Shown here in pieces: positions 1 to 13,353 of a stretch of DNA of 64,000 bases. Made by a program: the position numbers and the translations under genes. The DNA comes from Anseranas semipalmata (taxonomy: Eukaryota > Chordata > Aves > Anseriformes > Anseranatidae). Under the pieces are notes generated by a model. It saw nothing but the letters and a program-made list of their open reading frames with translations. It searched no databases and was not told where the DNA came from. Position 1 is the first letter of the stretch. The number at the start of each line of letters is the position of its first letter. The stretch spans positions 1,213,132-1,277,131 of the forward strand of contig VXAA01002996.1 in the NCBI GenBank assembly GCA_013399115.1. The letters are read 5' to 3'.

Positions 1-2396
1 CCTTTTTTTTTTTTTTGATTCCTCCTGAGCATACATTTTTGGCTGCTTTAGAGAAGACCAAGTTCTGTCTCCAGTACTTTTCCATAATTACAGCATCATT
101 AAAAGCAAAACAGCAAAAAACAAACCAACAGCAATGGCATTCCTCAGAGACTGCGTCATATCAACAGCTGTCTAAAACAGAACAGATAGAGCCACAGCAG
201 CAGCATTACAGCACTCCTCAGATGGCCCTGCGGTGCTTGGTGCAACACCTTGGTGCTGCTTTGGAGACATGAAAAGGCAGCTCAGTCTCCAAGGCTGACA
301 ATATCAAACTTGATGGTGGACATACAGCATCTCCACAAGCCCAGCAGTACAGTGGTTACAGCATGAAATTGTTTCACACAGGGCCATTGACTGGTCATGA
401 AGTGGTAAGGGCTTTTGCACTGTACTCATTCCAGATCCAGTGAACTGTGGGTGAAACACTCGGTATCTCAGCATCACCATTCCCTACACTGCCACATTCC
501 TGCTATGACTGTGGAAGCTTTGGGGAGAGGTAGAAATATCATCTAGGTAGCTTTTTTTTTTTTTTTTAAAATACTTCTGAGAAACATGACAGGAGTTAGT
601 GCCTCCAGCTATGACCAGAAGGTACATTGGCTAATCCCTAGCAGGCCTGCCTCTCTCCCCAGGTCTGAGGGGAATGCAGGAAACTGTGGTGGAGCAGTGG
701 AGCATCTTCAATAGTCAATATCAAAACGTGTTTTCTGACTAGATAGGCCCCTAAAGTCAAAGGAAGAGGGAGATAACATTCATATGCTAGCGAGAGAAAT
801 GCTAACAAACTCTTCCAGTATCCACTAACAAAAGTAATCCATGTTACAACCAGTATCAAGAACTTGTAGAACTTTGTGAAAAGCAAATTTTATCTGTTTT
901 CATGACATCTTACAGAGCCTTCAGAGACCAAACTAGTGACCTGGAAAGCCTGCCAGTTTTTGCCTGAGCAAAGGCTGCGAAAATCAGGTTCATATTCCAA
1001 AATTAAAATAAAAATAAAGGAGACATAATATACAGCAATGGCCTCCTTCAGTTGTAACAAGCTCTCTCATTTTTACCTTGCCTGCAAATTTGTGCGATAA
1101 AATAATCGACATTTTTCATCATTATGTCTTTATATCTTTCATAAGAGAACCACTCTCCTTGTTATCTTTATTCACTGCTGTAAAAAAAAAAAAAAAAGAT
1201 AACGTCCCTTACTTCATAAAACAATGCTGTTTTAAAGCTTTCATTTTAGAGCTAGCGTTAGGCCATGATGAATTGCTGAATGGTTGATTTCCTGACACTC
1301 TTTCTTACTAACCTTTCCTGACAGCTTCTGGATTGCTCTACCTGGTAATTTGCACTATAATAATGGCTACAGTGAGATGTCTCTTAACTATTTCCTTTAT
1401 TTTTAACAAGATTCTTAACACCCTCTGTAGGTGACAAAATGCAATTACAGACATGAAGTGTCCCCCTGAGGACGGTTGCTCGCAGATGCCACCAGTACTT
1501 TAGTAGTGCAACTGTTAAATGAAACGAAAACAAAGAATCAGATTCTCTAAACATCCAGTTCAAATAAAAATTTAATTAAAAGTTATGAAGGCATTTTATT
1601 GATTAACAATCTTAGTAATTAAATAGTGTAGTTGACTTTTTTTTTTTTGGTTGGATTTGTTCTTCCTTGGAGATCTCTAATTGTTGTATGGCTTTACATT
1701 TATTGATAACTCTGTTTGATGAATACAGATGCCACCTTTTATGGTAGTCGTTGACAGAGTAATCATATTGTGAGAAACACCAGGCTTATGTAGTAACAGC
1801 TGTTGCAGTTATACATGCTGATATCCATTGGGAAAATGTGTTTGCTGCTATCATGGGTACACAATAAATGGAAGGTGCAATAAAGCACAAGCTAACATTT
1901 TGAAAATCCTTACAACTCTAGGAACTTTATTGCAGATTACAAGCACTTTGATCTCTGTCCAGTACTTAAGTCTTAATTATCAGACTAATTGCACAGACTA
2001 TGTTCATTTTCAGTGGTAATCCTTTTGTGATTAGCTTCTGTGTTCAATAACTGACTTATCCTTTAATTAAAAGGACTATTAACCTTAAGGCTGCTGCTGC
2101 GGCTTGGGATTAAACCTATACAGAGTTAATATTTAATATCATTGTAAAAGCCTTTGGTGAAAGGTATAGAATGAAAATATAGTGATTCCCTCCTTTACTG
2201 TAACTTGCTTTAAGAGAGAGCTTCATTATATATCAGCATAATGTATTTTACTTTGACATACTACTAGCTTAAATCCATTAAGGAAATGCAAGAATATGTA
2301 TGCACTTTGAGCCCTTTTCTCATTTACAGGCAGGGCATACTCACATTGGATATTTCCCAAGTCATTCTGTATAGTCACGATCAGTGGCTGATCTGC

Positions 2397-2398
<2 letters not shown>
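1..2398. other. Non-coding stretch, no gene seen
   Basis: Short frames on both strands (82 aa or less) are typical of chance and none has a recognisable domain. The stretch carries T runs at 3-16 and 552-567 and an A run at 1182-1197. I see no interspersed repeat, RNA gene or convincing splice-site pair. Likely intergenic or intronic DNA. Confidence 0.6.
1182..1197. repeat. A16 homopolymer (one of many A/T runs)
   Basis: Other runs of 12 or more: T 3-16, T 552-567, A 4841-4853, A 6439-6455, A 7972-7989, A 10918-10932, A 16653-16670, A 18298-18309, A 21678-21689, T 22098-22109, A 28400-28414, T 48945-48960, A 54240-54256, A 60826-60840 and A 61090-61107. I could not pair any of them with a retrocopy body or flanking target-site duplication. 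Confidence 0.95.

Positions 2399-2444
<46 letters not shown>
2399..2444. repeat. (CA)n microsatellite, 23 units
   Basis: An uninterrupted CA dinucleotide run of about 46 bases, ending in AAAA. Perfect CA/TG arrays of this length are usually length-polymorphic and can adopt Z-DNA. The apparent minus-strand frame over it (a Cys-Val run) is an artefact of the repeat. It could serve as a marker locus. Confidence 0.97.
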
Positions 2445-2448
<4 letters not shown>

Positions 2449-5400
2449 AATGAAGGACAGGAGCAAGCATTTAAGGTCCTCCTTTTTACAACATTAAAGT
2501 ATTTTTTGTATTAATGGACTAGGCAGTTTGATTTTTGTTTACGTGGCAGTGAAAATTTTATTTAGGAAAAGGGAAATGCTATGTGAAATGTGTTGTGGAG
2601 GAAAGAGTTCTGCAGGTTTGCCCAGGGCCACTGCAGTCCAATGGTTCGAAAGACTAAGAGTCCATCCAGAGTCATCAATACCCAAGTGTGTAGACTGCCA
2701 AAAAGCCAGATGCTGCTATGGGAAGCACTGTGTATCTTTTCTAGTTTGGCATCTGGGTCCTGATATGAGCAGCCATGCCTAATGTCTGCCTGTGACTTAA
2801 GGTTCTACTGCTGCATTAACAACATCTTTCTTTTGGTTTTATTTAAATAACATCTCCCCCAGTTAAGCTAGTTAAGTACTCCCATGCAGATTGGTTCAAA
2901 AGCAACCTAGGTCCTAAAATCTGCTCTCCTCAATATCCTCATTGACCCGTGGTGTGGAATCTGTCACTAACTCCACTTGATGAAACTAAACTTGTTAGAG
3001 ACTGTCTTCTTCACTGAAATTGTTTGCTTACTTTGTATACAGTTAATTTGGGGTTAAGACTTAACTATTAGCTAGTTGCCATTAACAAAAGCTAGTAACT
3101 ATTAACCAGCTGCTCAAATGACTTACTTAGAAATCAAACAGGAAAATGTATCATCTCCCAACCACATTTAAGGCAGTGACAGTATCTCTATCATTTCAAT
3201 GGGACTATTATTTCACTTTTAAAGGAAAAAAATATCCTTTTTATGCACACCATTTTAAGAATATAAAGCAATGTTGCCTTTGTACAAGAGTTTCTTTCAG
3301 TATGTTACTTGTCCTGTATAACTCAAATGATACATATAGTGAGGGTGACCCAACCACACTCTTTCCTGAATGGAGTGAAGATACAAGCAGCACTGTATTT
3401 GAAATCAATAGAGGTGACTTCTGGCCTATGATGGGAGTGCCTGGCTCCAGAATTATTGTCTGGTGTTAAGTGCTGACAGTGCAATAGGATGTTTAAAAGA
3501 CATAAATACAGTGAGGGATCTCCAAGCCTAGTGCTAGCCTGAGAAGTGAGCTTGTTCAGGCTGCCTAGATGGAGCATGTTGGTGTGAGAAACACATCCAC
3601 TTTTTCAAAGACAGCTGAAGAGTGCAAACAGAAATATTTCCCATTAGATATAGAAGGAGAGGCTGAAATATTTGGCATTAAAATATTTCCACACATGCTA
3701 TTATAAATATTTTAACCAAGAGCAAATCTGACTGAGTTCAGAAAGACAGGAGTGGACTGCGATTGGACTAATTTTCTGGAAGTTATTAGCTTTCATAAGT
3801 TTGGGGATTTGGGGATTGTCTTGCATTTAGCTACAGTACTCTGATGATTTGTGATAATTGCCTGTTTGGTCTTACCAGTCTTGTTAGTAATAAGACTGTT
3901 AATATTCATTGTCTTTTGCATAGTCATAGCTAGCTAATTTTTAGCTGCCTGCTAAGAAAAATAACGGAAAACTCAGGGGGAATCGAGACTCCTGGAACAG
4001 TCACTTAATAGCTTGAGAAATAGGAACTGAATATGGAGGATCTCTCCCCATTTTCACTGACTGGAGAGAAAGATGAGTCTGCTTACATTGAAGCTGGTAT
4101 CTCTCCAAAACCTCCTTGCTCTCTTCCTTCTTGCATATGTCAATTCATTTTAGCAGCTGTATGAAGCCATCTCCCAGGGAGATACCAACCCAGGCAGGGT
4201 GCCTATAGATTACTTTTGGTATCTTCAGGGAGATCCAGAAGCAGTGGGAAAAACATGGCATGGCACACCGGTATGAAGGCCATCACCTAGTCTGTATTTT
4301 CTGAGTCATGTTCAAGTCATGTTCCAGTATAACTCCATTAGGATAAAAGAATTTTGGATGGAAATGGACACGTCCACTTGACAGAGAGGTAGTCACAGAT
4401 ACCATCATGGATATGGTTTGCTGCCAAAGCTACCTGCTACTGGAATAAACAACCCACAAGAACAAAGAGATCTAGTACAGCCTTCAGCTATGCACATACA
4501 GATAAAGCACCAGGATGCCTGTGGTCAGGGAAACAGATGCTATTATCATCACAAAAAGATGGCAGAAAGACAGAGAGCACCAAGCTATCCAGAACAACTC
4601 ATTCAGTCTTGTTAATGCCACATACACAATCCACAGAGTGGTGGGAATGCAGATCGAAATAACACTACAGAACATTCTGACAAAGCAAATTAGGATAGTC
4701 CTAAATAATTATTCACCTAAAGTCACAGTGCTCATTGAAGGATACGGCTTATTACTATGCTGTGACCTTCCCAAGGCAAATTTTTTTTCTGTGTATATGA
4801 TAGTGCCCTCACTCCATCCATCGGTCTGGATCTCGAGGCCAAAAAAAAAAAAAGTTATGTTCTTAACTATAAAGGAAAAGTCTTTTCTTACAGAGACATT
4901 TACCTGTTAGTGAATGGTAAAAATCCAACATTCTCAGTAGGTTTAAGACCACCAGAAAAGTCATTACAATGTTATTCTGAAGAAAAGCAAATTTTTTTAT
5001 TATTATTTTTTTAATACCTACAGTCATCAACAACACTATGCCAATACCTGCTACAACTAACTGGTTCTGAAATGATCCACTGTAGTCTAAATCCTTACCC
5101 CACCTATTGCATAGTTACCAGAAATCTCTGGCAATGGACAGAAAACAATTTTGCAAACAGAAAACAGTGTCCAGTTTAGTTTTATGGTTTGGATTTTTTT
5201 GGTGGGAATAGTTATGTGAGCAGTAACTCAAAATATCTTTTTCATTCCCATCACAGAGTGTGATTACACAGCTATTCATTTCTGTGAGCTTTCATATCTC
5301 TAATCTAGCTGACATCCATTCAACTATTTTAGTCAGTCCACAGCTCTGTCCTAGTAAATCAGGATAGTTATGGGTCCAAAACCCCAATTCAGTATGGTAC

Positions 5401-6628
5401 TAAGAACATGTTTAACTTTAAACATGAGTGTGTATCTATTAAATAAGCTTTGCTACAGGCCTAATAATATTACTATAGCCAAGTCAAGATTAAAGTCTCA
5501 GGAATACCAATGTATTTCAAATAATAGTACAAAACCCCTATGTTCTTATTAGAAGTTTAAAACCATTGTGAAATACAGTTAGAGCATGTCAGAACTTGCT
5601 ATATAAGTAAAACTGAATAAAGGAATTAAAATGAGTGGAAAGGTTTTTATCTAAGTCATCACTGAAGTTCAACCTAGAAAATATGAGTGAGATCCATGTT
5701 TAAAACAGGAGGTATTTGTCACAAATATGCTGTTTATCTACTGAAGTTGGTAAATATTGGCTATTTAATAGTTTTAACAGATGGTAATCAGACATTTCAT
5801 CTAGATGCTTCTACACCAAGGGTGGCTCCTGGGCAAACAGCCTTTTGTCACTGAATTCTGATTGCCAGTTTTCAGTGGCTGGGACACAGTCCCCTCATGT
5901 GTACAAGAGCAGACAGTTGCCTATCATGTTGTTACAGTTGCTGCCAGCTTTTTGCTAATTTGTACAATAGTAAGCACCTACTTCCATCGCTATTGGTAAT
6001 CTTGTCATTTTTGTGATGTCATCAGCACAAGTCAGAACAGAAAAGGTCAGTGGTACAATGATGTACTGTATATAAAATGAGCCTTTAAAAGAAAAAAAAA
6101 TGGTTAGACACTTAAATGACCAAGGTTGCCAAGGCACAGGAATATTTATCCTGACCATCTCAGGATATATTTATTTTGCAATTCCCCTCATAAGTGAATA
6201 ACTTCACCCCCACTGTACTGGCCCAGAGCGGTGCAGTGTGTACTGCACAAGACAGCCTAGAGCTATGCCTAGATAGACCAGTGGGAGTCTGGATAAATAT
6301 ACATTTAATGACTGACACTAAGCATTTTGACTAACCCTTTTGGTGTCCCTTATTCTGCCTTTTAATTTATCTAGGGTTTATAACACAGAAATATATACAA
6401 TTTAAATATAGTGTGTAGATATTTACCATCTTCTGTGTAAAAAAAAAAAAAAAAAGCAACCAAAACCAGTGTAACAAAACCTTTGGGTGCCACAAATGAA
6501 ACAGGAGATAAAGTCAAAATTTGGACAAAGCATGATGTTCCCAAAACATTTGAAATCAAGTTCCTATGACTATACACAACAGGGAGGGAGGAAGGGCAGC
6601 AAACAGTACTGCCTGAAGACTATTGTGG
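2445..6628. other. Non-coding stretch, no gene seen
   Basis: No supported gene. The longest frame, 131 codons at 4515-4910 (+), runs through an A13 run at 4841-4853 and has no domain or codon pattern that suggests selection. An A17 run lies at 6439-6455. A minus-strand frame at 4484-4675 is hydrophobic but has no family signature. Confidence 0.55.
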
Positions 6629-6715
6629 TGCCTACCATACTTACCAGTGATCTATGAACAAAGGTGAGCACTGAGGTGATAAAATGACTAAATTATGCAG
6701 CTTAGTAAAGACCAG
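6629..6715 (-). mobile_element. MIR-type SINE relic (antisense), weak
   Basis: Read on the plus strand this resembles the reverse complement of the MIR core. There is an ATGA...AAA...TGAGCACTGAGG block, then a TGACT block, then ATGCAGCTTAGTAAAG, in the order and spacing of the MIR segments usually written GATGAGGAAACTGAGGCAC, GTGACTT and CACAGCTAGTAAGTGG. Many positions have diverged. MIRs are tRNA-derived SINEs that were active early in amniote history and survive in birds only as scattered old copies. The alignment was done by eye from memory of the consensus, so a chance match is possible. Confidence 0.45.
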
Positions 6716-7528
6716 GGAAGGCTGTGAGGTTGAGAGGAACCTAACTAAACTGAATAAGAGATGCACAACAGCACATGAAATTTAGTGCTGACCAGTGGGA
6801 AGTAATGGATGCAGAAGAGTACTGTGAGCATCTCACTATTTAATACCAGTCACTTAGCGAATGACAAACTGACTCTGTGTGATAAAAGCTAAGGGACTTC
6901 CTCCATATGGGTCTATTAACCACACATTCCTCTGAAACTCTAAGTTTTGGCATCTCCTGCAAGTGGGGTATCAGAAAACTGGTTCCTTTCAGCAGTGCAG
7001 TCCCTCCATTCTTCAAGTTAAATATAACTGGTTTCATATCACCATTTGCATTGCAAATCTATAATTTATTGTTTTCTTTTTAAAATGTGGGAAGTCGTGA
7101 TTTTTATGAAACACCTGTCTATTCGTATTGTATTTTTAGAGACATTGTATTGATTGAAAGAGAATTGGCTAACCTGAGGTGTGAACAATGACTGGCATTG
7201 GCCTTAACCCATGTGGTTAATATCACTGATTTGTCATGCTGAGTGATGTGAAAAGAGAAACGATTGGTTGTTGATTATTGAACAGCTCAACACAGGGCAC
7301 ATTTGGCATGTCAGACGAGAGGCTATTCTAATGAGCCAGAGCTGCTGCCAATTACTTAAGAGCCAGTGCCTCCTCTACAAGCTATTTTGTACATCTTCAA
7401 AATGTTTAACTAAATTCCAGCTCAGTAACAGATTGCAAATAAGATGGTTAGACTCGCGAACCTGTGCATATATATTCCTTTAGCAGGCAGGTGCACATGA
7501 GATGCTGCTGATGGAGCCTTTCATTCTC

Positions 7529-7552
7529 TATATGTTAACTAATTAACATATA
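7529..7552. repeat. Perfect AT-rich inverted repeat, HNF1-like
   Basis: Ten-base arms TATATGTTAA and TTAACATATA flank a CTAA centre. The inner part, GTTAACTAATTAAC, resembles the dimeric HNF1 homeodomain site (GTTAAT-N-ATTAAC) but has one extra central base. It could be a homeodomain or POU-type site, a cruciform-prone sequence, or chance in AT-rich DNA. Confidence 0.6.
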
Positions 7553-10438
7553 GCACAGCAGTCAGTTTAAGAAATGTTATGTTCTTTGTAGAGTCAGACA
7601 GACTCGTGTAATTGAAACATCCCCTTGTACTTTTTATTTATTGGATTCAGGAACGAAAATTATCAGCCTTGAAAACTGTTAGAATAACAAACTCTAGGAA
7701 GAGATCTCTGATTTTGTGTGGCCTGCTATAATGACACTCTCTTTAATACCTAAAGCTTTGACCTGCAAGAAAACAAAGTATGACAACCAGTCATACAAGG
7801 TATAAATATTATATTTCTGATACATCAGTACCAAACCCACTACTCATAAATGTCTGTTGTTAAATATCAGCTAAAACTTCTATTTTTTCCCCCTCCATAG
7901 GTGTGTGATCAAATTCGTCTATGCTATTGGAAAAAGACATTACCCATGTTCAGATCTTCCAGTGCCATCTTAAAAAAAAAAAAAAAAAACCAACACAATA
8001 TCCTGGCCATGCCTCTGCTTAGAACATATGTAAGGACACCTGATTTTGTGATGTGAACACATGATCCAAAAGGCTGGGGCTAACATCATTAGCCTCAAAT
8101 ATTTTTAGTCACTGCTGATCAGGAGTTGTTTTAACTGGCAATAAACAACTAGCACATTTCCATTTCAAACATGATTAAGTCATTTAAAACTGTACACAGG
8201 TTAATCTAGACTTTCTAGAGCATCAAGTCTGCTTATGCAAATATGGGATCTTTGGTGATAACAACCTATATTTTGTGCACAGATTATGACAGGAGAGTGT
8301 TTTCCAGTTGCCTGTGTGTTTCATTAGGTCAAAACGGGAGCTTATGTTAATTGCCATGGTACACGTTAGCAATGTTAAAAAAGCAAAGGCACATGATAAT
8401 TTCTGACAGAAAATACTAATGAGAATAATGGGGACTATGGATTTTGTTTAAAATAGATATTTAGAGTAAAGTTTTGACTATTTAAGTGTTCTTGGTTCTA
8501 GTGCTTTTACACTACAGAATCAGAATACTTGTCCTGGAAACTCAAGAAGTTCCTTTCTCTGTAGTTTTAGTATGCTATCCAGAAAGTTAGTCATAACAGA
8601 AAATAAAGATATCTTCATTCAGTTTGAGATACTTTTTATCTGAAATTCTTCCTGTGGCAGCTACATTGTTTTCCAATTAAAGTGTTTATAGAATCTAACT
8701 GTAAATTGAATGTTGAATAAATGTGAGCTTTTGTGAGCCAGATGGATCTAAATAGGCTCCATGACCATGAAATTAAAACTATGTCAGTATTGTTGCTGGT
8801 TTGGGCAAATGTGCAAAACAGCATGCTATGTGCTAACATGCACAAAAAGACATATTGAATGCCTCCCTCCTTTGGTGAAAGCAAATATGTATTTTACAAC
8901 TGAAAACCTATTTTAGTTAACTCTCACTGCAAACACAAGTTATTTTAGGTACGCTAACACCATAATTATGGTTATTAAAATTAATCTTTTTTTGTCCTAC
9001 TTTTCCTCTAGATACATAGCATATGAGAGGCTATTTAGAAAAAACATGTTTGTAATAATTTGTTTTGGGTTCTGTAGTTGAAGCACCTCTATATTTTTCC
9101 TCATGAAATATTTGCTGCCTCCAATCACCTGGGGAACATTACCTTGATGAAGCCACTGAAATATGCTCCATCAGTCTCAAAGGGTTTTCCTAGCCTACTT
9201 TTCACCTCCTTCTTGCCAATTAAGCTGCCACATTATGTATGATAGTGAGGGTCACTTGTTTTTTCCAAGTGTTATTCTGAATTGCTGAAGATGACAGAAG
9301 CATACTGGCCTAGTGAATAATTAGAATGGATCTTAGAGCCCCAAACCCCCATCTTGCACTGCCACATGCTAACTATTTTTAACCTCAGCTCATCTCTTCT
9401 AACAGGATACGTACGTTTTTGCCAGGAAAAACTACTGTGGTATTCTGCACTGGGCATCTATATTTTATATTAAAAAGTTATCAGATAAAATAACTAGAGA
9501 GATGATGTTGAAAAATATAAAATTTGAAGAAAACATATATATGTAACACAAGGCTTACTTCCACAGAGCAAGGCACAACATTGCTCTTAGACCATGTAAC
9601 ATTTATTACACTATATTTGGCAAATATCTATAAGCAATCCTTCAGGTTTTGAATTTGCATATATCAGTTTATAGACAAGGTAAAAAAAAACATTCTTCTT
9701 AATGCTTTAAAACCAAGAAAAGCTACTTCATAATTCTAAAGCAGTAGTCTCCACTGCAGTCAATGAGCATTTTATACCTGATGATTTTATTTTATTTTTT
9801 AAATAACCAGCCCAGAATTTCTGTACAGTTTTGCCACCGCACAATCTGAGTAACCACAGGAGGCACAGGACATAGCGGGATTTAGTAGTTTCATGCAGTG
9901 ACAAATATTTATGACTCTAAATCAGCCTTTCCAAAAGGAAGACAGTTCTCTTAAATGGTCAGGATTAATCCACTGCCTAAGACATTTAACAAAAGGGCTT
10001 AAAGGGAAAGTTACTGACATTGGATGAAGTTTTTAGTAAAAGAGCAGAGATGCCTTGGCTTGGCTAGGTTCCCTCATATAGCTATTAACAAATTCTACTG
10101 CAGTAGCGATCACCAGAAACAAAGGAGCAAACAGTACAGCAACGGAAGGCTGAGTAGCGACCTTTCTGCCTCCTTCCCTTCATCTTTGAGGTTGGAGCAA
10201 TGATGCATCTTGCGACCCAATTCCTCAGTTGGGCTCTAATTCTGGACAGGGTGCAAGAACTAGAAGATTTGCCACATTGAACTTATAAAAGCAAAATTTA
10301 AAAGATTTAGTCTTCATGAAGTACTCAAGTGGCTCCTAGTCATCTTTTTCTTTTAAAATGTAACCACACAATTGTATAACTTCCCTGACCTCACACTGTT
10401 TTGTTGCCCTCTCTTAACCTCCAAAATCTTCCAGCTAC

Positions 10439-10493
10439 AAAAAAAAAAAAANNNNNNNNNNNNNNNNNNNNNNNNNNNNNNNNNNNNNNNNNN
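10439..10493. other. A13 run followed by a 42-base N gap
   Basis: An A homopolymer at 10439-10451 runs directly into Ns from 10452 to 10493. Sequence on the far side begins ATGCCTTC. Unknown bases directly after a homopolymer usually mark a sequencing or assembly dropout. Its true length is not knowable here, and frames drawn across it are meaningless. Confidence 0.97.
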
Positions 10494-12604
10494 ATGCCTT
10501 CTTCTCAACTCCACTGGAAACCGTGCTATTCACTACTTGCACAAGTGGTTGCAAGTGGGGAGCAGATGCCCCAGATCACAGAGATCCTGTTTACAGCAAA
10601 ATTACAACAGACCATGATCTGTGTGTTCCAAGCTACAGAGGGCTGCACTTATTCATCCAGCCCCAAACATGCAGGCAAAAAGATCCTCTCAGCATTAGCA
10701 GTGTAGTACACTTTATATTTCAGTGAGTTTTTCTTTCCCTTAGAACATGAAAGTTTTTTGGCTCAGCATCCTTCTAATCGGGACATTTCAGAAGTGGTTT
10801 CTATGCAGCACTTCACCTTCTCTACCTAGGATTGCAGTTGGAAATTGTTTCCCTCTTGCTTACTTCATACAACTTACTGAAATAAGAGTGGCAGCAATAC
10901 AAAAACTGAGTGCAGACAAAAAAAAAAAAAAACACAAGAAACCCACATCAGTGTTCAGATGCTGGTCCTTTAAGATATCTTGAAATGGCATAGTAAGGGC
11001 AGTAGCAAGCAGGTAACTTGGATATAATGTTTATTTTAGAGTTAGTGATAAATCACTGTGAGATAATAATGGGAGCATATGTCTCCAACAGCTTTTCAGA
11101 AAAGGTGTTCTATTCTAAATGTAAACTAGTGGACCAAAGAGATAGTGAAGATTTATTTCCTCTTTCCTGGCAGAAATAGATTTCTTTCCTTAGCATATTA
11201 ATGATGATACATTAAAAATGTTTACAAAATACCATCACTTGAAATTATGAAATGAATGTAATTAAATCACCTACAAGCCCTTAGGGCTGTGAACACCAGC
11301 TTAAGCATTAGTGAGACAGATTGCAAGCTAGGATTCTGGTTGTTTCTCTCATGCTGGGGAGAAATGGAAATAGTACTGCGACTGAGAGCCCTACCACTGC
11401 ACAAAATGTAACGCTGGCGTACAGCAGAGAGGAAAATTCCCAGTGATAGCTAGCACCAACTGGAAATCCTGCCAATGTGAACAGCATTGCCAATTTGCAT
11501 CTCTGACCAAGGTTATCCAGGAGAACATTTGCCATCATCTATTTTCCAAGCAGCTTACTTTGGAGTTGCTATGGTTAGACTGAAAATGGCTTTGGGTGAA
11601 AAACAAAACAAAACAAAACCAGGGGGGCAGACCTAAAAGGGATCTTCGCCTGAAAAAGAATTTTGCTAAGGAATGACATCAGCATCCTAGCATACAGTTA
11701 TCCTGAGGGCGGGACCGAGCTCTTCCAGTAAGTCTGTGAGACCAGACTGAGGGTATCTGCAATTGGAAACTCTGGAGTCACCCACTCCTGTGGGTGCTTA
11801 TTGATATCTGGACAATTATTAACAAGTTGTCTGCACCACCTACAAAAACAAACAAAAAAACACCACCACCACTTCTGCAACCTCATTTACTCTACAGCTT
11901 TGAGGGACATTGTTCCCATCCATGTTAAAAGCTCCATGTTAACCCTGGCAGAGCAGCTCACTTGGTGAAAGATAGGGCACAGACCTCCAGTGGCCCTCTA
12001 TTTTAAGCTTCCACCATCTCCAGATCTGCTGGGACCCATGCAGCATCTTCTACAAGACACAAGCAGCTTATGCTGAGTGGGAAGGGGCAAAGCATCTACT
12101 CTATGACAGCTCGGCACTCTAGGCTTTTAACTATTCAAATACCCCTTGGATCTAAAAGCCTGACCAAGAGCACACGCCTGATGTTCAGTCTGGTCAATTG
12201 TAGGCTCAGAAACTAAAAAACAAACAAACAAACAAAAAGAAACATGGAAATCAGGAAAGAGAAATTGTTTGTACATGATATAGCTGTTTCTCTAATGTGT
12301 ACAGAAGTAGTCTCATTTATAGCACCAAATTTTTCTTTTGAATCTTACAGTATATGATGTTTTGATTAGACAAACATCTGGCTCCGACAGTCCCTATGCT
12401 GCTTAATTTGTTGGATGGGATTATTTCTGTCCTTTTTCTTTCACTTCTGACTTGAGCATCTATTATCAGCCACTGTTAGAGGCAGGTTACTGAATTTAAC
12501 AGTAATTAATTTGGCAGTTCTTATTTTCTTCCAGCTCCCACCCAGAGCATTCTAGGGAATAATATTAGAGAGAAAAGCTGTGAAACATTGTTTGAGTCCA
12601 TCTT

Positions 12605-12636
12605 AAAAAAAATATATATATATATTTTTTTTTTTT
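12605..12636. repeat. A8-(TA)6-T12 self-complementary tract
   Basis: Eight A, about six TA dinucleotides, then twelve T form an almost complete palindrome that can fold back on itself. Such tracts are easily melted, nucleosome-poor and replication-slippage prone. Nothing around it suggests a gene boundary. Confidence 0.85.
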
Positions 12637-12962
12637 AAACTTGGATATGTGTATTCTTACAGACATGACCTAAGCTAGGACATCTCTGCAGAGCCGTGCA
12701 GTAGACAACATTTAGAGAATATCCGATTCCCTACAAAATCTGAATTAAGTTTTCTACAGAAATATTGAAGAGCATGGTCTCACAGTTAAGACAGTTGCAT
12801 ACAACATACTCCCTGTCAGTTTGATTGTTATCGCAGCAACAATGCAAGTGACTCATTGAAGAAAAAGTTTTCCACAAGTAAACACAAATTTCTGTTCATC
12901 ATTTTTCAGTTTTTCCAGTTCAGAAACCATGCAGATTCCAAAGGTGTTAGATATATGTACAG

Positions 12963-13125
12963 TTGGAGCCAAAAGATCTGCAAGAAGGGCAGGATGTGCC
13001 AGGAACAGGAAGCCTTGAGTTTAAATTTGAGCTTTTTGCTATGTGCTTATTGTATTCTTCTCAGTAAGTCACTTAGTGCTTTCTTTGTACTCTTCTGTAT
13101 AAACTGAGAAAAATAATGCTTATGA
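12963..13125 (+). mobile_element. MIR-type SINE relic (sense)
   Basis: The order of short blocks follows the MIR consensus from its tRNA-related part into the conserved core. A GTTGGAGCC block is followed by CCTTGAGTTTAAATTTGAGC (compare CCTGGGTTCGAATCCCGGC), then AAGTCACTTA, which is identical to the MIR core. Then come CTTTCTTTGTAC and TGTATAAACTGAG...AAATAATG (compare TGTAAAATGGGGATAATAAT). There are indels and heavy divergence, as expected for a very old copy. The internal-promoter B-box equivalent is degraded, so transcription by Pol III is unlikely. This is the clearest of the three MIR pieces in the window. Confidence 0.7.
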
Positions 13126-13353
13126 ACATGTACTTCAGAAGTATCTTGCAGTTTAAATAATTGATGCTCAAGCAGTGCCTTAAACAGTCCAAGTCTTTCC
13201 AAAGGTTTGCTTAGAGAGAAGTGCTCTACATTTCTTAAGAATGATGTTTCTGAAGTATCCAAAATTAATTCAGATTTAATCTCCCTTTTTTAGCCTATCC
13301 ACTTGTACAGTATAAAGGCAATTTTGAAGCTGAACACATTAACAACACTAAGC

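Larger units (their letters stand above)
6720..12604. other. Non-coding stretch, no gene seen
   Basis: No supported gene. It contains A runs at 7972-7989 and 10918-10932, an (AAAAC)n run near 11599-11619 and an (AAAC)n run near 12215-12238. The palindrome at 7529 and the gap at 10452 are listed separately. A minus-strand frame at 11308-11538 is rich in hydrophobic residues but has no family match I recognise. Confidence 0.55.

Noticed and set aside
4484..4720. Hydrophobic minus-strand frame that could suggest a receptor pseudogene
   Set aside because: I looked for olfactory, taste and related receptor motifs (for example a Lys/Arg-Ala-x-Ser-Thr-Cys block after a helix). I found only vague resemblance after an assumed frameshift, which is too weak to support.
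6637..6690. ATACTTACC word like the 5' end of U1 snRNA
   Set aside because: The following bases do not match U1 stems, and the segment is better explained as an antisense MIR relic.
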